From positions 132,393,151 through 132,457,150 of the forward strand of contig NC_092806.1 of the NCBI RefSeq assembly GCF_040954645.1: a DNA stretch of 64,000 nt. Direction: 5' to 3'. The number at the start of each line of letters is the position of its first letter. Within the stretch, counting starts at the first letter, position 1. This DNA comes from Diabrotica undecimpunctata (Eukaryota; Arthropoda; Insecta; Coleoptera; Chrysomelidae). The notes beneath the pieces were generated by a model that was not told where the DNA came from, ran no database searches, and was given only the letters and a program-made list of their open reading frames with translations. Below are positions 1-11,829 of the stretch, piece by piece. The position numbers were made by a program, and so were the translations under genes.

Positions 1-2
1 GC

Positions 3-1863
3 GTGATCAATGTAAAGTTGAACATACACTTTGCCAAAAACAACATTTTTCGTCAAAAATTTAGTAATAACCCCAGGGAATTTTGGGGATACATTGGCAG
101 ACTTCGTAAATCTTCGAGTTACCCCCAAGAAATGTATCTAGGTGACAGAAGGGCACAAGGCAATATCGAAATTGCTAACCTTTTTGCTGAGTTTTGCTGA
201 GTTCTTCTCTAGTGTATATGAGAATGATAAAGGTGCTTCCATTCCAGATTTTGAAAACTGTGTCAGACACGTTGACACTGTAAACCTAATTCAAGTTGAC
301 ACTATATCAGTGTTTGATAAATTAAAAAAACTTCCAAACAAATTCTCCTCGGGGCCTGATGGAATCCCACTGGTATTATTAAAGCACTGTCTATGCTCTC
401 TTACTATGCCCCTAAAATATCTTTATAATTTATCTCTTATGACCGGTGAGTTCCCTTCTTTCTGGAAGAAAAGTTATATTGTACCCATTTTTCAGTCAGG
501 TAAAAGGGAAGATATTGAAAAATACCGAGTAATTTGTATACAGACAGCAATCCCAAAACTTCTCGACAAGCTAGTGACTTCTCACTTATCAAAACTAACA
601 AATAATATAATAATACCCCAACAACATGGCTATCAAAGGGGAAGGAGCACCGTGTCAAACTTGTTGGTCTACGAAGATGATATATTGGGTACCTTTGAGA
701 GGAAGTACCAGGTGGACAGCATCTATACTGACTTCTCAAAGGCATTCGATAAAGTAAATCATCGTTATTTAATCAGTAAATTAGGAGCCATTGGTATATC
801 TGGAAAATGGCTTGATTGGTATGATAGTTTTCTTGTGGGTAACACCCAGAGCATTAAGATAAATGGTGTGTTGTCTCAATCTGTTGACGTACTCTCTGGA
901 GTACCACAGAGGTCACATTGTGGTTCTCTACTTTTTGTCCTCTTTGTTAACGATGTTGAGAAAGTCATTAAGTATTTTCTTTCTAAACTTTCTCAACTTT
1001 GCTGATGATAAAAAAATTTATAAAGTCATTACTTGTCAGTATGATCAAGCTACAAGAGGATCTCAGCAGATTTAGCGATTGGTGCAAACTAAATGAATTA
1101 AAATTGAACATTGATAAGTGTTGTGTTATTACTTTTCACAGAAAACAAAGAATTTTAAATTATATAGCATTATAGCATTGATAACACTCAGCTGTCTAGG
1201 CAGGACTGTGTTAAGGATTTAGGTGTTTATTTTGATTGTAAATTAACATTTCGTAAACATCTAGAGGTCACAGTAAACAGTGCATTTAAACAATTAGGGT
1301 TTATAACTAGAAACACTTCTCAATTTTCATGTTTTGTTTTATCAATTCTTTTTAATAGTATCATTCGCTCCAGACTAGAATATGCAATAGTTGTATGGAG
1401 ACCTTACTAACAAACATCTATAGACAAGCTTGATCGTGTTCAGCATAAATTTGGTAAACACTATCATTACCGTAGTGCTTTTGATGACCTCTCTGTCCCA
1501 TACAGTTATAGTATGATAGCTGATCACTTGAAAATGGTTTCTATGAATCGGCGAAAAGATTATTTTTGCCTAATATTCCTTTACATAATTGCTAATAAAT
1601 TGATAAATTGCCCTGAACTTTTAAATCGATTAGGTGTTAACACTCTTCAAGGAACTACTCATATGGTGAGACTCTTACTCATATGGTGAGACTATATAAT
1701 AGGTACCAAAGTGATTTGGACTTATTTTTCCAGTCCTTTTGTTAAACTTTACTAATTATTTTACAATGTTTTGCTTACTTTGAAAAATTGTATATATATT
1801 ATATTTTGTTCCAATGTAAATGGTATAATCCGTTAATAAATAAATAAAAAAAAATAAATAAAT
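3..1863 (+). pseudogene. CR1/Jockey-group non-LTR retrotransposon, RT to 3' end
   Basis: This is the 3' part of a non-LTR retrotransposon that enters the window already inside the reverse transcriptase. The RT palm is visible: SSGPDGIP near 345, YTDFSKAFDKVNH near 725, a SGVPQ motif near 897, and FADD near 1000. The reading frame is broken. A 10-bp duplication of tgctgagttt near 184-203 shifts the frame, another shift near 975-990 separates SGVPQ from FADD, and more breaks follow. The SGVPQGSHLGP-type motif has decayed to SGVPQRSHCGS. The C-terminal part (LDRVQHKF near 1430) is present. The copy ends in an A-rich tail of ATAAATAAAT units near 1836-1863. The SGVPQ and FADD motifs fit the CR1/Jockey group; the exact clade is inferred. 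Confidence 0.85.
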
Positions 1864-3477
1864 GATAAATAGTTCTGCTCGAGTACCCATTCCATTCGGA
1901 ACCAGAATTACATCTCACTAATATTTTCTTCTAACTTTTCATAAATTCTCCTATAAATTACTTTAAGCAGAATTTTTAAAGTGAGACTCATTCATCTCTC
2001 CCATTTTTAGTTTATAGTCCGAACTACTTTACTACATTTATAAGTATACCAGTATACCTACAGCATTGAATAAAATATTTATATTTCATCTTCTTCCTTA
2101 TTATAAAAAGCAGTGATAGTTCAAGCAGTTCCATGCTTGAATTTTTAGTAATATTCTTCTTCCCAAAAATTTGAGCTACTCCTAGCATTGCTTTTCTAGC
2201 TCCCTACTACTTGGTATAGTTTAATTAATGGACAGAGTTTGGTAAAAGTACAAAAACAATGAGTACCCGGCTGTGGTAAGAAGAAGAAAAGAAGGTTAAT
2301 ACAACGTCTTTCTGGTTTTCAAATGTACATTTCTGTTCTGTTTTGAACAATTTCTAACAGACGGTTGTTTTGTGTTACCTCTGACATTACCCCATCAACG
2401 ATTGATGTACTAATATTTAGATTTCGAATTTTAAACCTAACCCAGGCATTTTAAACTTCAGTGTTAAAACACTTTAAGGTTTGTTATTGACGGCTTATTG
2501 ATCTGTTTTATGATAAATAGATCAGACAATAATTTTTTTTTTAATCTTTGTTCAAATCCATCAATAAATATGATCTGTCTGGTCATATTCGTATTAACTG
2601 CTTCATTATTCATTTAAAATTAAAAATTAATGCCTAACAAAATTATAACCGATCTAAAAAATATATGGCGATATAAAAACATGCGCCTACTCTTTTTCAT
2701 AATACTTCAATATCATTAATATCGTTAAAGAAAGGATATTAGATATTACAATCAGTGAAAAGAAATAATTTCTCACCTAACGTATTATAAAAACTATCTA
2801 GTACTAATAATATTCCACCCATTATAATATCCTGACAAAGAGATTGTTTTGATCAGTTAATGACTTATTAAAGAATGAAAAATGAAATAAGACAGTGATT
2901 AGAAAGACATTGTTCACCAGATGACATGGCAGTTTATTATTCGAAAACCGACGTACAACACATAATAATAATTTAATCATTTCGAGTCGTAAAAGATGAA
3001 ACACAAAAAACAACTTATAACAACACATCATATTAATAAGCGAGCATCGCAGACAACACTATACAAATGGTTTAATAAAGACATTATCGGGATATTGCTG
3101 TCGAAAACATGGGCGTACCTTCATATATTTTTATACAACGAAATAGGTTGCAACACTAATTTTATTAAATGATTAGCTATTTAAAACCCATAAGAAATTA
3201 ATTAAGACACCTACCTGCATGGTTATAATTGGGGCAGCAAGTCTAGATTTGCACGCGAGAAATATATTTAAATTCCACACATTATATACTCATATACACT
3301 TCTCTAAGATATGAACGCACTATTAATAAATGTATTCTATATTATTCACTTAGCGATAAAGTTGAAAAAATAAATTAAATATTATATTTCAATAAGTTTT
3401 ATTAAAGTATCTTCAAATAAATATTTTTTGGCAAAATCCATTACTAAAATTCAGAACAAATCTTAAAAAAAAACGGG
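1864..3477. other. AT-rich stretch without recognisable gene
   Basis: Both strands carry only short, stop-rich frames. I see no domain motif, tRNA or clear repeat structure here. It lies between a retrotransposon tail and the inverted-repeat element that starts near 3504. Confidence 0.5.
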
Positions 3478-3777
3478 TGTGGCAGTCCAGTGGGACTGCC
3501 GGTGGAAGTTACACTTCTATACACGTATTCGCCGTTACAAATTTATTTGGGAGTCAATCTGCACAATCATTACATACATGTAATTCTATAGGTAAAACAT
3601 AGCAGAAAGAGGAACATAATTAATAACAACTTACTAACAATGAAGGATTGAATCAATATTTTGATGAAAATGTATATTTTTATTTTCATATATGTATGAA
3701 AGGAGTTGACTGCAAAAATTTTTTTAAACATAATCTGCAGTAAAATTCATTGTTTATTTTGTTATTAATATAATAAT

Positions 3778-3921
3778 ACAATACAAATTAAACTGCAATA
3801 TCCATAAGTATTTAAAAATGACAATAATATATATAAAAAAATACAGTGCAACATAATTCCATATAATAATAGAATACAAACTAAAATGCAAGATCCATAA
3901 GTATTTAAAAATGACAATAAT
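3778..3921. repeat. Direct duplication of a ~50-bp block, offset 93 bp
   Basis: The block ending in ccataagtatttaaaaatg occurs at about 3778-3828 and again at about 3871-3921 with few changes. It lies inside the inverted-repeat element, just upstream (in + orientation) of the tRNA-Asp. Confidence 0.7.
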
Positions 3922-3944
3922 GTAATAATATTAATAAAACAGTC

Positions 3945-4016
3945 CTCCCCGACTGGGAATCGAACCCCGGTCTCCCGCGTGACAGGCGGGGATACTGACT
4001 ACTATACTACCGAGGA
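3945..4016 (-). tRNA. tRNA-Asp (GTC)
   Basis: The minus strand folds as a 72-nt tRNA. The acceptor stem TCCTCGG pairs with TCGGGGA (with G:T pairs) and the discriminator base is G. The D arm reads AGTATAGTAGTCAGTAT. The anticodon stem CCCGC/GCGGG encloses CTGTCAC, with anticodon GTC. The T loop is TTCGATT. These are the internal A- and B-box promoters of a eukaryotic tRNA-Asp. Two points weaken it: the T stem has one G:A mismatch (CGGGG against CCCAG), and the D arm differs from the usual AGTGGTTAG. No intron or encoded CCA is seen. It sits inside a terminal-inverted-repeat element, so it may be a captured or multiplied tRNA copy. Confidence 0.85.
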
Positions 4017-4599
4017 CATGACCCAAACTTATTTCAAAATTGACAGTTCTGGATCATACAGTGATTTATTGAGATTATTATTTTGAAATACAAAAGACTA
4101 ATATAATTATGAACATTTAATAAATAATACAAAACATATCACATAAATAATAATATTAATAAATATGTTATTATCAATTTACTAACGTTTGTATTTTGAG
4201 AACGATTTCCGAAGTGGAAATTGAAACGTCAATAAACGTATTTTAACCTTTAATTGTGGCTTATTCCCATTTAAATAGTAATTATTTTATTATATGTATA
4301 TATATCTTTATATAATATATATAATATTAAATTATATATATAAAAGGAACATTTTTATATTCGCAAGAGGAAAAGAGAGAAAATATATCTTCTGTCTCTC
4401 TCTTACTCATTATCTTACATATGTAATGATTTCACAGATTCACTCCCATACAAATTTCCAACGTGGAGCGCGCGTATAGAAGTATAACTTCAAAAATTAA
4501 TTAATTTGATTTTCTAAAAGATCCAAATTCTACGGATCGTTTCAATCCTAATACCTACAACCAACCCTACATATTTCCACCTCTGATTCTAATCACGTC

Positions 4600-5400
4600 C
4601 TGACATCTTCAAAATTTTTTGTTTGGGTCATTCCAAAGTTTAACGAGAAGTCGTTTTAAGTCCTCCAAGAATTTGAGTTTGTAATCGCCTCCCGAGCATA
4701 TTCTAAACATGCTCTTTAGGGTTAAGGTCGCAACTACGTGATGGCCAGTCCATTGTTGCAATGCCAACTTTCAAGAGGTAATCTTGAATTACTCAGGATA
4801 TATGAGGTCTCGTATTATCGTGTATTAAAAAACATTTTTTCAATGGAAGTATGTCCAATATATCCATATGTATACAATCCAATACTGCTCAGCATTAAGA
4901 TTTTCATTATTTAACCCAACCAAGTCCGTGTGTGCCTCTATCATATAAAATTGTATTCGATGTGACGTTGTTTATATTATTTAAAACCACGAACTATTTT
5001 ATTACTGCCTTATAGGCAAAAGCCTGACTCATTATCCTGCGGATCAGACAGAATTCGTTTTTAATAGGCTTGTTCCCAATTACATCCTCCCTGTCAAAAT
5101 TTAACCATGCTCTACGATGATCTTTGGTTAACGATGAACCTCGAACTCTAATGAAACGATGCAAATTTCTCTTTAGAAGACGTCGAATTGTTTCTAGGCT
5201 TATTTGGATGTACCTTGTGTTTTAAATCTCAGATTATTCTGTTACAAATTGTTGTTTTAGAGATGAAAGCCTTAACAAACGATCTTGAACGGGAGTCGTG
5301 ATATTCTCTTCTGGTATTCTCACAAATTATTCTCTACCGTTTAACCATTCGTGATACTCATGGAGTCTGAATTCTCATTGCATCTTTACATTTTAAACAA
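4600..5400 (-). pseudogene. Tc1-like DD34E transposase relic
   Basis: Read on the minus strand, translated blocks follow the Tc1 transposase order. An RLLKRNLHRF-type HTH-region block lies near 5160-5240. A decayed first catalytic block (NESGFCL for the usual DESRFCL) lies near 5040. The second aspartate is in a HDNTRPH motif near 4830, and WPSRSCDLNPKEHV gives the final glutamate near 4690-4760. This is the cut-and-paste transposase of IS630/Tc1/mariner elements. Stops and frameshifts separate the blocks, so it cannot be expressed intact. It is followed directly by a second, different mariner-type relic on the same strand. I did not identify terminal repeats. Confidence 0.75.
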
Positions 5401-5499
5401 AATAATTTCAAAACGCGTAAAAGTTAAACCTTAAACTGACCTTAAAGTCGATTTACCTGTAACGGAATTGAAAAAAAAAATTACTGAAAAATATAAAAT

Positions 5500-6480
5500 T
5501 TTAACAGCAAAAAATTGTTAGCGCCGTCTAAAATGCAAAAAGGGTATGGCAAAAGTAATCATTCGATTTTCTTCTGCTGTAATTTTTTTAATGGAAACTT
5601 TTGGTTTTCTGGGAAAATTTATTTCATCAAGTCGAGATAATTATATCAGCCAAGTGGCCGAGTTGATGACCATACGAACCCGTTTTATGGCATTTTCCAG
5701 CACCCTTATCAGATCTTCGGGCGACAGGTTCTCACGTTTCTGGTGTATATTCACCTTAAGAGCTTCAAGAGTCTGCAGCCTGTTGACTAAACCCGTCACT
5801 TTAAAAAACCCCATAAAAAGGAGACTGGGAAAGGTTAAATCGGGTGATCTAGCTAGCCAATGCAAATTACCAAAACGAGACAGTAAGCTGCCCGGGAATG
5901 CTTCCTTCAGAATATCGGTTGTGGCTCAAGAAGTGTGCGCCATTGCACCATCCTGTTAGAACCACATATTTTCCAGTTAAATTCATTCAATTGAGAAAAA
6001 AAAATTCGGTAATTATAAAAATTTTCCTCCTTTTCATTGAGAATTAGAATGGTTTGAACGTAGGTTAGACGCGTTTGGTGGTCAACAGCTAACAGCCGGT
6101 ACACTATTTGCACTTTTCAAGAAAACATGTTCAAACCCATCACCAAAATTCTCCGTAAGAACCGCGGGCTAATTCCTAATTGCGTAGCACGTCATCTTGT
6201 TGATGTTTCGAGCTCCTCTTCGACATCTTGGGCAATAGCAGCGATATTCCCAGCAGAACAGCTGCTCTGGGGTCAACCAGCCTTGAGAGCATCTTATGTT
6301 GTCCCAGTCTAGTTAAAACGAGTGTCCAAATGCCACAGTGTTTGTCAAGTTGGTTTCAGACGGCCTGGAAATCTGCGACAAAATTCACGTTGCGTCAACA
6401 CAACCGACGGATTGTAGCGCAAAAAAATAGAAATAATTATTCCGCGTTCTTGCGGGGTAAACTGATTTATGTCTTGTAGA
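5500..6480 (-). pseudogene. Mariner-like transposase relic
   Basis: On the minus strand the order is an N-terminal helix-turn-helix block near 6380-6465, a WFQQDGA.AHT-type block near 5930-5960 giving the second catalytic aspartate, and HWLARSPDL near 5840-5865 giving the third. After it comes the usual C-terminal stretch (LEALKVNI and LIRVLENAIKRVR, 5641-5780). About 36 residues separate the last two aspartates, as in DDxD mariner relatives. In-frame stops and frame changes occur throughout. The plus-strand frames across this region are shadows. Confidence 0.75.
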
Positions 6481-6619
6481 TTTGTATTCAGCGTTTACTT
6501 CAGAAATGTCAAAACATAAAATGTCATAAAATGTTATAGCGGTTTCCAATAGGGTGACTTCTTTGGCCCCACCTAAAATTCTGTAAATTTTATTTAAATT
6601 GGTAAACATTTTCTAAAAC

Positions 6620-8810
6620 AGTTAGACAATAAATATCAAAAGATTTTGCTTTTGACTATTAAAAAACCACTCTATCTTTTCTAAAACAAAGACACTGGTG
6701 AATGATAATATGGAAACTTTATATTGCTTTAATTAATTTTATTTTATTAGATTAGTGTAAATACCTAACGTAATTAGGATAGTGCAACCAGAACATTTTG
6801 AACAACTGTCAGTGCTGTGATATACCTTTAATAGAGTAGCGTCCTTTAAGTTACTGGACTTCCACATCACGCAGAATAATTTCCACCACTTAAGATCGAA
6901 ATGGGAAAGAAACGTCTGCAACATCAGGTTATGTGCATCAACAATAATTATATGCTGGCAAACCAAAAAGAAAATGTAACGTACTATTCTAAGGCCTGTG
7001 GTAATGGACGGCTACAAAACATTATGACTAGCTGAGATAAAATCATCTCATTCTGGTGACAAAAAAAGTATCTACAACTGAGATAGGTTAGCAGAATAGG
7101 AAAGGTAATGGATTAGAAAACGATTACAGCCATAACTTAAACGACGGCAATGAAAGGGATGGCGAAAATTACAGCTATATGACGTATTTGACGATTAGAG
7201 CAGCTTGGCATCCTAGAATGGCCAGGTCGCACACAATGGTGTTTTACATAAAAATCTGATTAAAAAGAAATTAGCGTTTCGGTACAGTTCTTATTCCCAC
7301 AACCAGATAGTTACATGTGACGCTAAAAAAATTTTAAGGCATCCGCTTCGTAACAGTTGTGAGATTTGACTACACTTTTTTCTACGATTTGCGACTTATT
7401 TTATTTCTATAATTCTAATGATTTTTATGAAAGGGGTAGTTATGGATATGTCAGGGGAAAATAAGTACTGAATATTAAAACACAAAAAAAATTAAAACTA
7501 AAATACTGTGAGTAGTACGAGCTGATTTATGGACAATTATCCCAACAATGGTGAATGGAAAGGTTTGTGATGCAGTCTCGGACACCGCATCCACACTGCT
7601 TTGTGGATACAGTGGATGAAAAAAACAAAACAAGGAAGACGTAATAAATAGGCTCTTGCTAAATTCGAATACGTATCTTAGCAGCAATAGACAAAATGCT
7701 AAGCGGAAAAAAGCAATTGCTAAAGCAGCTTTCTATTTTTGCAATGCGAGAAAATAGTGTTGGTCTGCTTTTTATGTAAAATACCACCCTGTGCGCCGGG
7801 TCTAAAATTGCAAGGATTAAAATACGAGAGTCCATGAGAGAAAGAAAAGGTCCATAAGAGCTGTAGAATCAAAGACGAAGCTAAGTATATGTGTCGTGGG
7901 ATATTCTTATCTGAAAAATATTGTATTAAGAGTAAATTTAGTCAATCCCAAAAAAAAATTGGGGATTGGTTTAATCATTATTAGTTTCCACATCACCTTA
8001 ATTTTATTAAGTTTGTGTCTCTGTCCATTTTCAACATTTTTTAACCTATATCCATCCACTCCTAAATGTAGGTCTATCATAATAATTGCTTCCATCTTTC
8101 TCTGTCCTTTGTTAATAGACTTTAATGTTAATAGACTTTACGGTAGGATTCGAAAGCCATCAGATTATCCGCAGAAGCCATATGGATCGGTACGTTATAC
8201 TCAATATACTTTAGTACTAGCATTCTTATGTTGTCCAAGTGACCTATGGTACTAAAATAATTTTTGCATCCAGCTTTTTCGGTTAATAAAAGTTTCAATC
8301 TAATTCATTATACGCGGTTTGTTATAATATAGGTGAGCAATTTCTAAAAGTATAAAGCAACTATATTGACCGGGTATTTTCGATGTTTGTTTGAACTCCT
8401 TCCTTAAATATTAGAAAAACTTTTGAGTTGTATCATTTGTGATGGATCTTTTCTTCATCTATTATTTTATTTTGTAAGATCTTTAATATTTTTTTTAATT
8501 CTCCTATCAGCGGTTTTCCATATTTAAGCTGTAATTTTAACCTCTGCTGCACATTTATTACTTTTTAATTTGTTTAAAAACTATTTTTACTTCTAAGTAT
8601 GCTATTGAGATAAATTTGTGACGCTTTTCTCAGAAAAGAGATAAAAGTATCTGGGACTAGATCGTAAGAATATTATGCTGCAATCTGCCCTTTCATTAAA
8701 CTTCAGTTTCTATTAAAAGAAAGCTAGCAGTTTTTATAGATTAACGGATTATCTTTCGGTTCAATTTACTTTTTCTATATTATATACGTAAATAGCTTTT
8801 TATTTATTCA
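6620..8810. other. Stretch without recognisable gene
   Basis: Short frames occur on both strands, but none shows a domain I recognise. The only small structure noted is a 17-bp tandem duplication near 8111-8142 (gttaatagacttta repeated). Confidence 0.45.
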
Positions 8811-8814
8811 CCTT

Positions 8815-10510
8815 GTAGCTAAAGTAAAACTCAGACTTAAAGCGCCCAACAAATGGAGAGAGAAGAGGTACGAATGAAGTACGACCTCCCGCAAGAAGTG
8901 TAAGAAATAGGAGAGACTATTAAACATTGTGTAGCAACATTAATTGATTGCCCAAAGGTAAATAATTCAGTGAAACAAAAACACTGGATAACAGATAAAA
9001 CCCTTAATATAATTGAGAATACAAGAAATCTTTGTCAAAGTGATGTACATAGTAAAAAGGAAAAAGCTAGTTTAAGAGACCTCATTAAAGAAATTAAAGC
9101 AAGATGGAAGGCTGACAAACAACAATAGTATCACAATATATGCAAAGAAATTAAGCCAAGATATTGTTCTTCTTCTAAATGTGCCTATCTTCTAGAGATG
9201 ACCACATTGACCCATCTTATTCTATTCACAGCAGCTCGAAATGGATCAGTTGACATTAGAGTAGTCCACTTAAGATCCACTATTCACAGTAGTCCAATCT
9301 AAGATTGGTCAGTCAGGATATACGTCTACATCCAGGGCCTCTCTTACCCTCAATCTTGCCTTGCAGAATCAACTGTAGAAGTTGGCATTTATTATTACGG
9401 GAGATAATAATAAGAGATTGGACCAAATAATCAGCCAAGAGATCTATTATACGTTGCATAACAAGAGACTTTAGGGACAGAATACGTTATAGACCTTTAA
9501 AGACCACAAAAAAAAATTACAATTACGACGATACAAAAGGAAGACAGCTTCCATTAATGCGATTACTATAGAACCATCTCTCTTATTTCAAATGCCAGCA
9601 AAATAATGCTACGCATACTTATTGAGAGACTGTAAACTTTTCTACAAGGTAAAATTCCCCAAGAGCAAACTAGATTTGCCTTTAAAGGTACAAGTTAGAG
9701 GTACTCAAGAACATTTCCTGAACAGAAGACAAATATTAAAAAAATCTAAAAAATTTATTATTCGACTATACATTCGTTTTATAGATTATGGAAAAGCAGG
9801 GTCAAATAGGCAGATACTTAAAGAAGTAGACGTACCACAACACTTAATTTCGCTTAAAACTGAATTATACGAACACACTATTGGAATAGTTAAAGTGCTT
9901 GACACACTCTCAAACGAATTATAACGAAACTTAAACGAAAGATAATAAAGAAATAGTCAAGAACAGTTAATTAATCCCATAAGACTGGTTTAAAACGGAA
10001 GTAAAATATTTGGTCTGCAGTAAAACATATCAATGACAGACAAAGACATAAAAATCATTTACACAAAACGAAGATTGATCGGTTTAAGGTTGTGAGCTCA
10101 TATTTACATCTGGGATAATTGATCGAAAACACAAAATAAGGAGAAAAAAGAAATATAGATGCCACTAAAATGTTCTGTTAGAAAAGAATATTGCGAATTC
10201 CGTGGACCCACCACAGGATATACAGTTTAATTTTAAATGAGCTAAAAGTCAAAGTACAAAACGGCTATCCAGCAAATACATCTCCAACAATTAAAATACT
10301 TTGGATATATTATGAGAGCAGACACGGAAAACATCGAAAGACTTATTATCTAAGAAAAGAAAGAAGGCCGAAGATCATGAGGAAGATCTCAACAAGATGG
10401 ATTGATCTAATTACAGGAATATGCAATAGGCCTATGCATGAGTTAAAAGAAATGACCAGAAAAAGAGATCTTTAGAGACGGACAATACTCGACATCACGA
10501 TGACCACTAC
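8815..10510 (+). pseudogene. RTE-like retrotransposon relic (endonuclease-RT linker to C terminus)
   Basis: Translated blocks appear in the order expected for an RTE-like or 'craniofacial-like' non-LTR element. The linker after the endonuclease (KVKLRLKAPN.WRERRYE, then KQKHWITDKTLNIIE) lies near 8820-9060. An RT start block (YRTISLISNASKIMLRIL) lies near 9560-9630. The VPQHLISLKTELYEHTIGIV block lies near 9831-9890. The C-terminal RIPWTHHR, LKYFGYIMRAD-type and RWIDLITG...HELKEMTRKRDL blocks run from 10,190 to 10,475. The palm is mostly deleted or frame-shifted and no YADD survives. An unrelated repeat interrupts it at about 9168-9400. Confidence 0.7.
9168..9400. repeat. Interspersed repeat with (CTT)n edge, shared with the Harbinger flanks
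   Basis: The stretch starts ttcttcttctaaatgtgcc and continues with tatcttctagagatg and a ttattctattcacagcagct block. The same series appears at 56,388-56,438 (ttcttctaaatatgtc, tattttctagagatgg) and continues at 61,409 onward (ttagtctatttacagcagct) on the far side of the Harbinger element. It looks like the 3' end of a minus-strand (AAG)n-tailed retrotransposon. The right boundary is approximate. Confidence 0.6.
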
Positions 10511-10559
10511 AATAGGTGATAATGTTTATTTCTCGTTTACAGAAATTGCCAGATTGTTA

Positions 10560-10990
10560 AAGAGTCTTCTATCGTATCATATATAATGTTTTTTAGTGTT
10601 TCTATAGATTTTCTTTTGCTGGCTTCTACTGTGCTGATGAATCTTGTCCATTCACTTTTAAACTGCATATCTCGAAGCGTCTTCAATGGGTTCACATAAC
10701 GATTCGGTCCACAAAGGTTTATGTCGAGCCTTGTTCGTTACTTTAAACCTCTACAACCTTGAACCTCTTTATGCTCAGCTAACCATAAATCCAACCTGTT
10801 GCCTTATCTTAGTCTGTTAAGGAGATTCTTGCAATTACTGATCAGTTTTGATTTTGGTAAGTGAGTTCTTAAAGCCAGTATAGCTGCCTTGCTATCTATT
10901 TAAATTATAATGATCTCCCTTTTATATATAACCTCCCTGGCGGAGTAAGCTATCAACGCAAAAACTTCAGTCTGGATGTTTTTTCTATGT
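10560..10990 (-). pseudogene. RNase H-like fragment of a non-LTR retrotransposon
   Basis: The minus strand reads DSKAAILALRTHLPKSKLI, then a short NRLDLW.AEHK.VQG stretch and a G.NRYV-type tail. This resembles the middle and end of an RNase H domain of I/R1-type elements (D.KAAI.AL, then W...H.G..GN). An in-frame stop is present and the flanks are unreadable. The assignment rests on pattern similarity only. Confidence 0.4.
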
Positions 10991-11142
10991 TTATCCTGTC
11001 AAAGACTGTTTTTAGACGTGATTTCGTACAAAGAAAATCTAAATTTTATGTGTTTAATATATATGTTTTCTTGCTGTTTTAAACGACTACAATGATAAAT
11101 CTTAAAAATATAATTTTATTGAATAATGCATTAATAGTTATT

Positions 11143-11261
11143 TATTGTACAAGACGATAAAATTGTACTTTATCTTTGAAAGCGTTTTTTAGCGTCGAGA
11201 CGTCAGTCGAGACGCTAATTATGCTCGAGAAGGTAATGCGATTTTATCGTCGTGTGCAATA
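11143..11261. repeat. Fold-back of 21-bp arms
   Basis: The arm at 11,143-11,163 is the inverted copy of 11,241-11,261 with 19 of 21 positions matching. An inner pair TAGCGTC/GACGCTA lies at 11,190-11,217. It lies about 110 bp upstream of the Crypton-like recombinase fragment and may be part of that element. Confidence 0.6.
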
Positions 11262-11369
11262 CAACATTTTTTTCTATAGCAAGACTTCAAGTTCAGGTGA
11301 AAAATAGAATTTCAAAGAAAATTGTAATTTTTAGCACAAAAATGCATTAAAAAACTTGCAAATTCAGAA

Positions 11370-11666
11370 ATGTACACGGGGCATTGTTTCCGTCGTTCTT
11401 CAGCTACTATGTTCGCAAATTCTGGAGCTGATCTAGTAAAAGTTAAACGTTTAGGTGGATGGAAATCGTCATCTGTTGCAGAATCTTACATTGAAGAGTC
11501 AATAAGCAATAAGATTGCTGTATCCAAGTGTATACTTGGCGGACCAGAAAATCAATCCAGTACCACGAATCAAGTGTTTAAGCAAACGAGTACAAGTTGT
11601 GATGCTCCAAAAATAGATATTTTTAATAATGTTAATTGTAAAATTTCAGTTGTTTTTGATCCTTAA
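11370..11666 (+). pseudogene. Crypton-type tyrosine recombinase, C-terminal fragment
   Basis: The 98-residue frame opens with TGHCFRRSSATMFANSGADL, then KRLGGWKSSSVAESYIEES. This is the end of a tyrosine recombinase: H-x-x-R in HCFR (residues 5-8), the GGW step at about 31-33, and the nucleophile tyrosine in AESYIEES at about residue 41. Cryptons of animals use this enzyme to cut and rejoin DNA. The N-terminal half, with the first catalytic arginine, is absent upstream, so this is a truncated copy. The tail beyond residue 50 is low in recognisable features. A fold-back lies upstream and a short minisatellite downstream. Confidence 0.65.
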
Positions 11667-11713
11667 TATGTTTGAATTTGTAAATTTTATTGAATAAAAA
11701 AAAGTTAAAAGAT

Positions 11714-11782
11714 TTTATCTACTCTTGCTGTTAAAGTGCCACTTTATCTACTCTTGCGGTTAAAGTGATACTTTATCTACTC
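11714..11782. repeat. 29-bp minisatellite, about 2.4 copies
   Basis: A 29-bp unit starting tttatctactcttgc and ending in aaagtg plus five bases is repeated in tandem at 11,714, 11,743 and 11,772 (partial). Confidence 0.8.
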
Positions 11783-11829
11783 AAAACAATTGTTATAGCA
11801 ACACTTTAACATTAGCTATGGAAAAAATA

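Larger units (their letters stand above)
3504..4490. mobile_element. Non-autonomous element with ~78-bp imperfect terminal inverted repeats
   Basis: The segment 3504-3580 is repeated in inverted orientation at about 4413-4490. Reading the left arm backwards, blocks such as tatgtaatgatt, cagatt.actccca, aaattt and gtatagaagt.taacttc align with the right arm with scattered mismatches. Each outer end finishes in a small palindrome (GAAGTtacACTTC on the left, GAAGTataACTTC on the right). No transposase is encoded inside, so this looks like a MITE-type or fold-back element of about 1 kb. The interior holds a direct duplication, a tRNA-Asp gene on the minus strand and, near 4200-4230, a short stem followed by GAAACGTC. 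No clear target duplication is visible, so the family is not assigned. Confidence 0.6.

Noticed and set aside
5546..5959. 137-residue plus-strand frame
   Set aside because: Shadow of the mariner-like transposase on the minus strand; the minus translation carries the family motifs.
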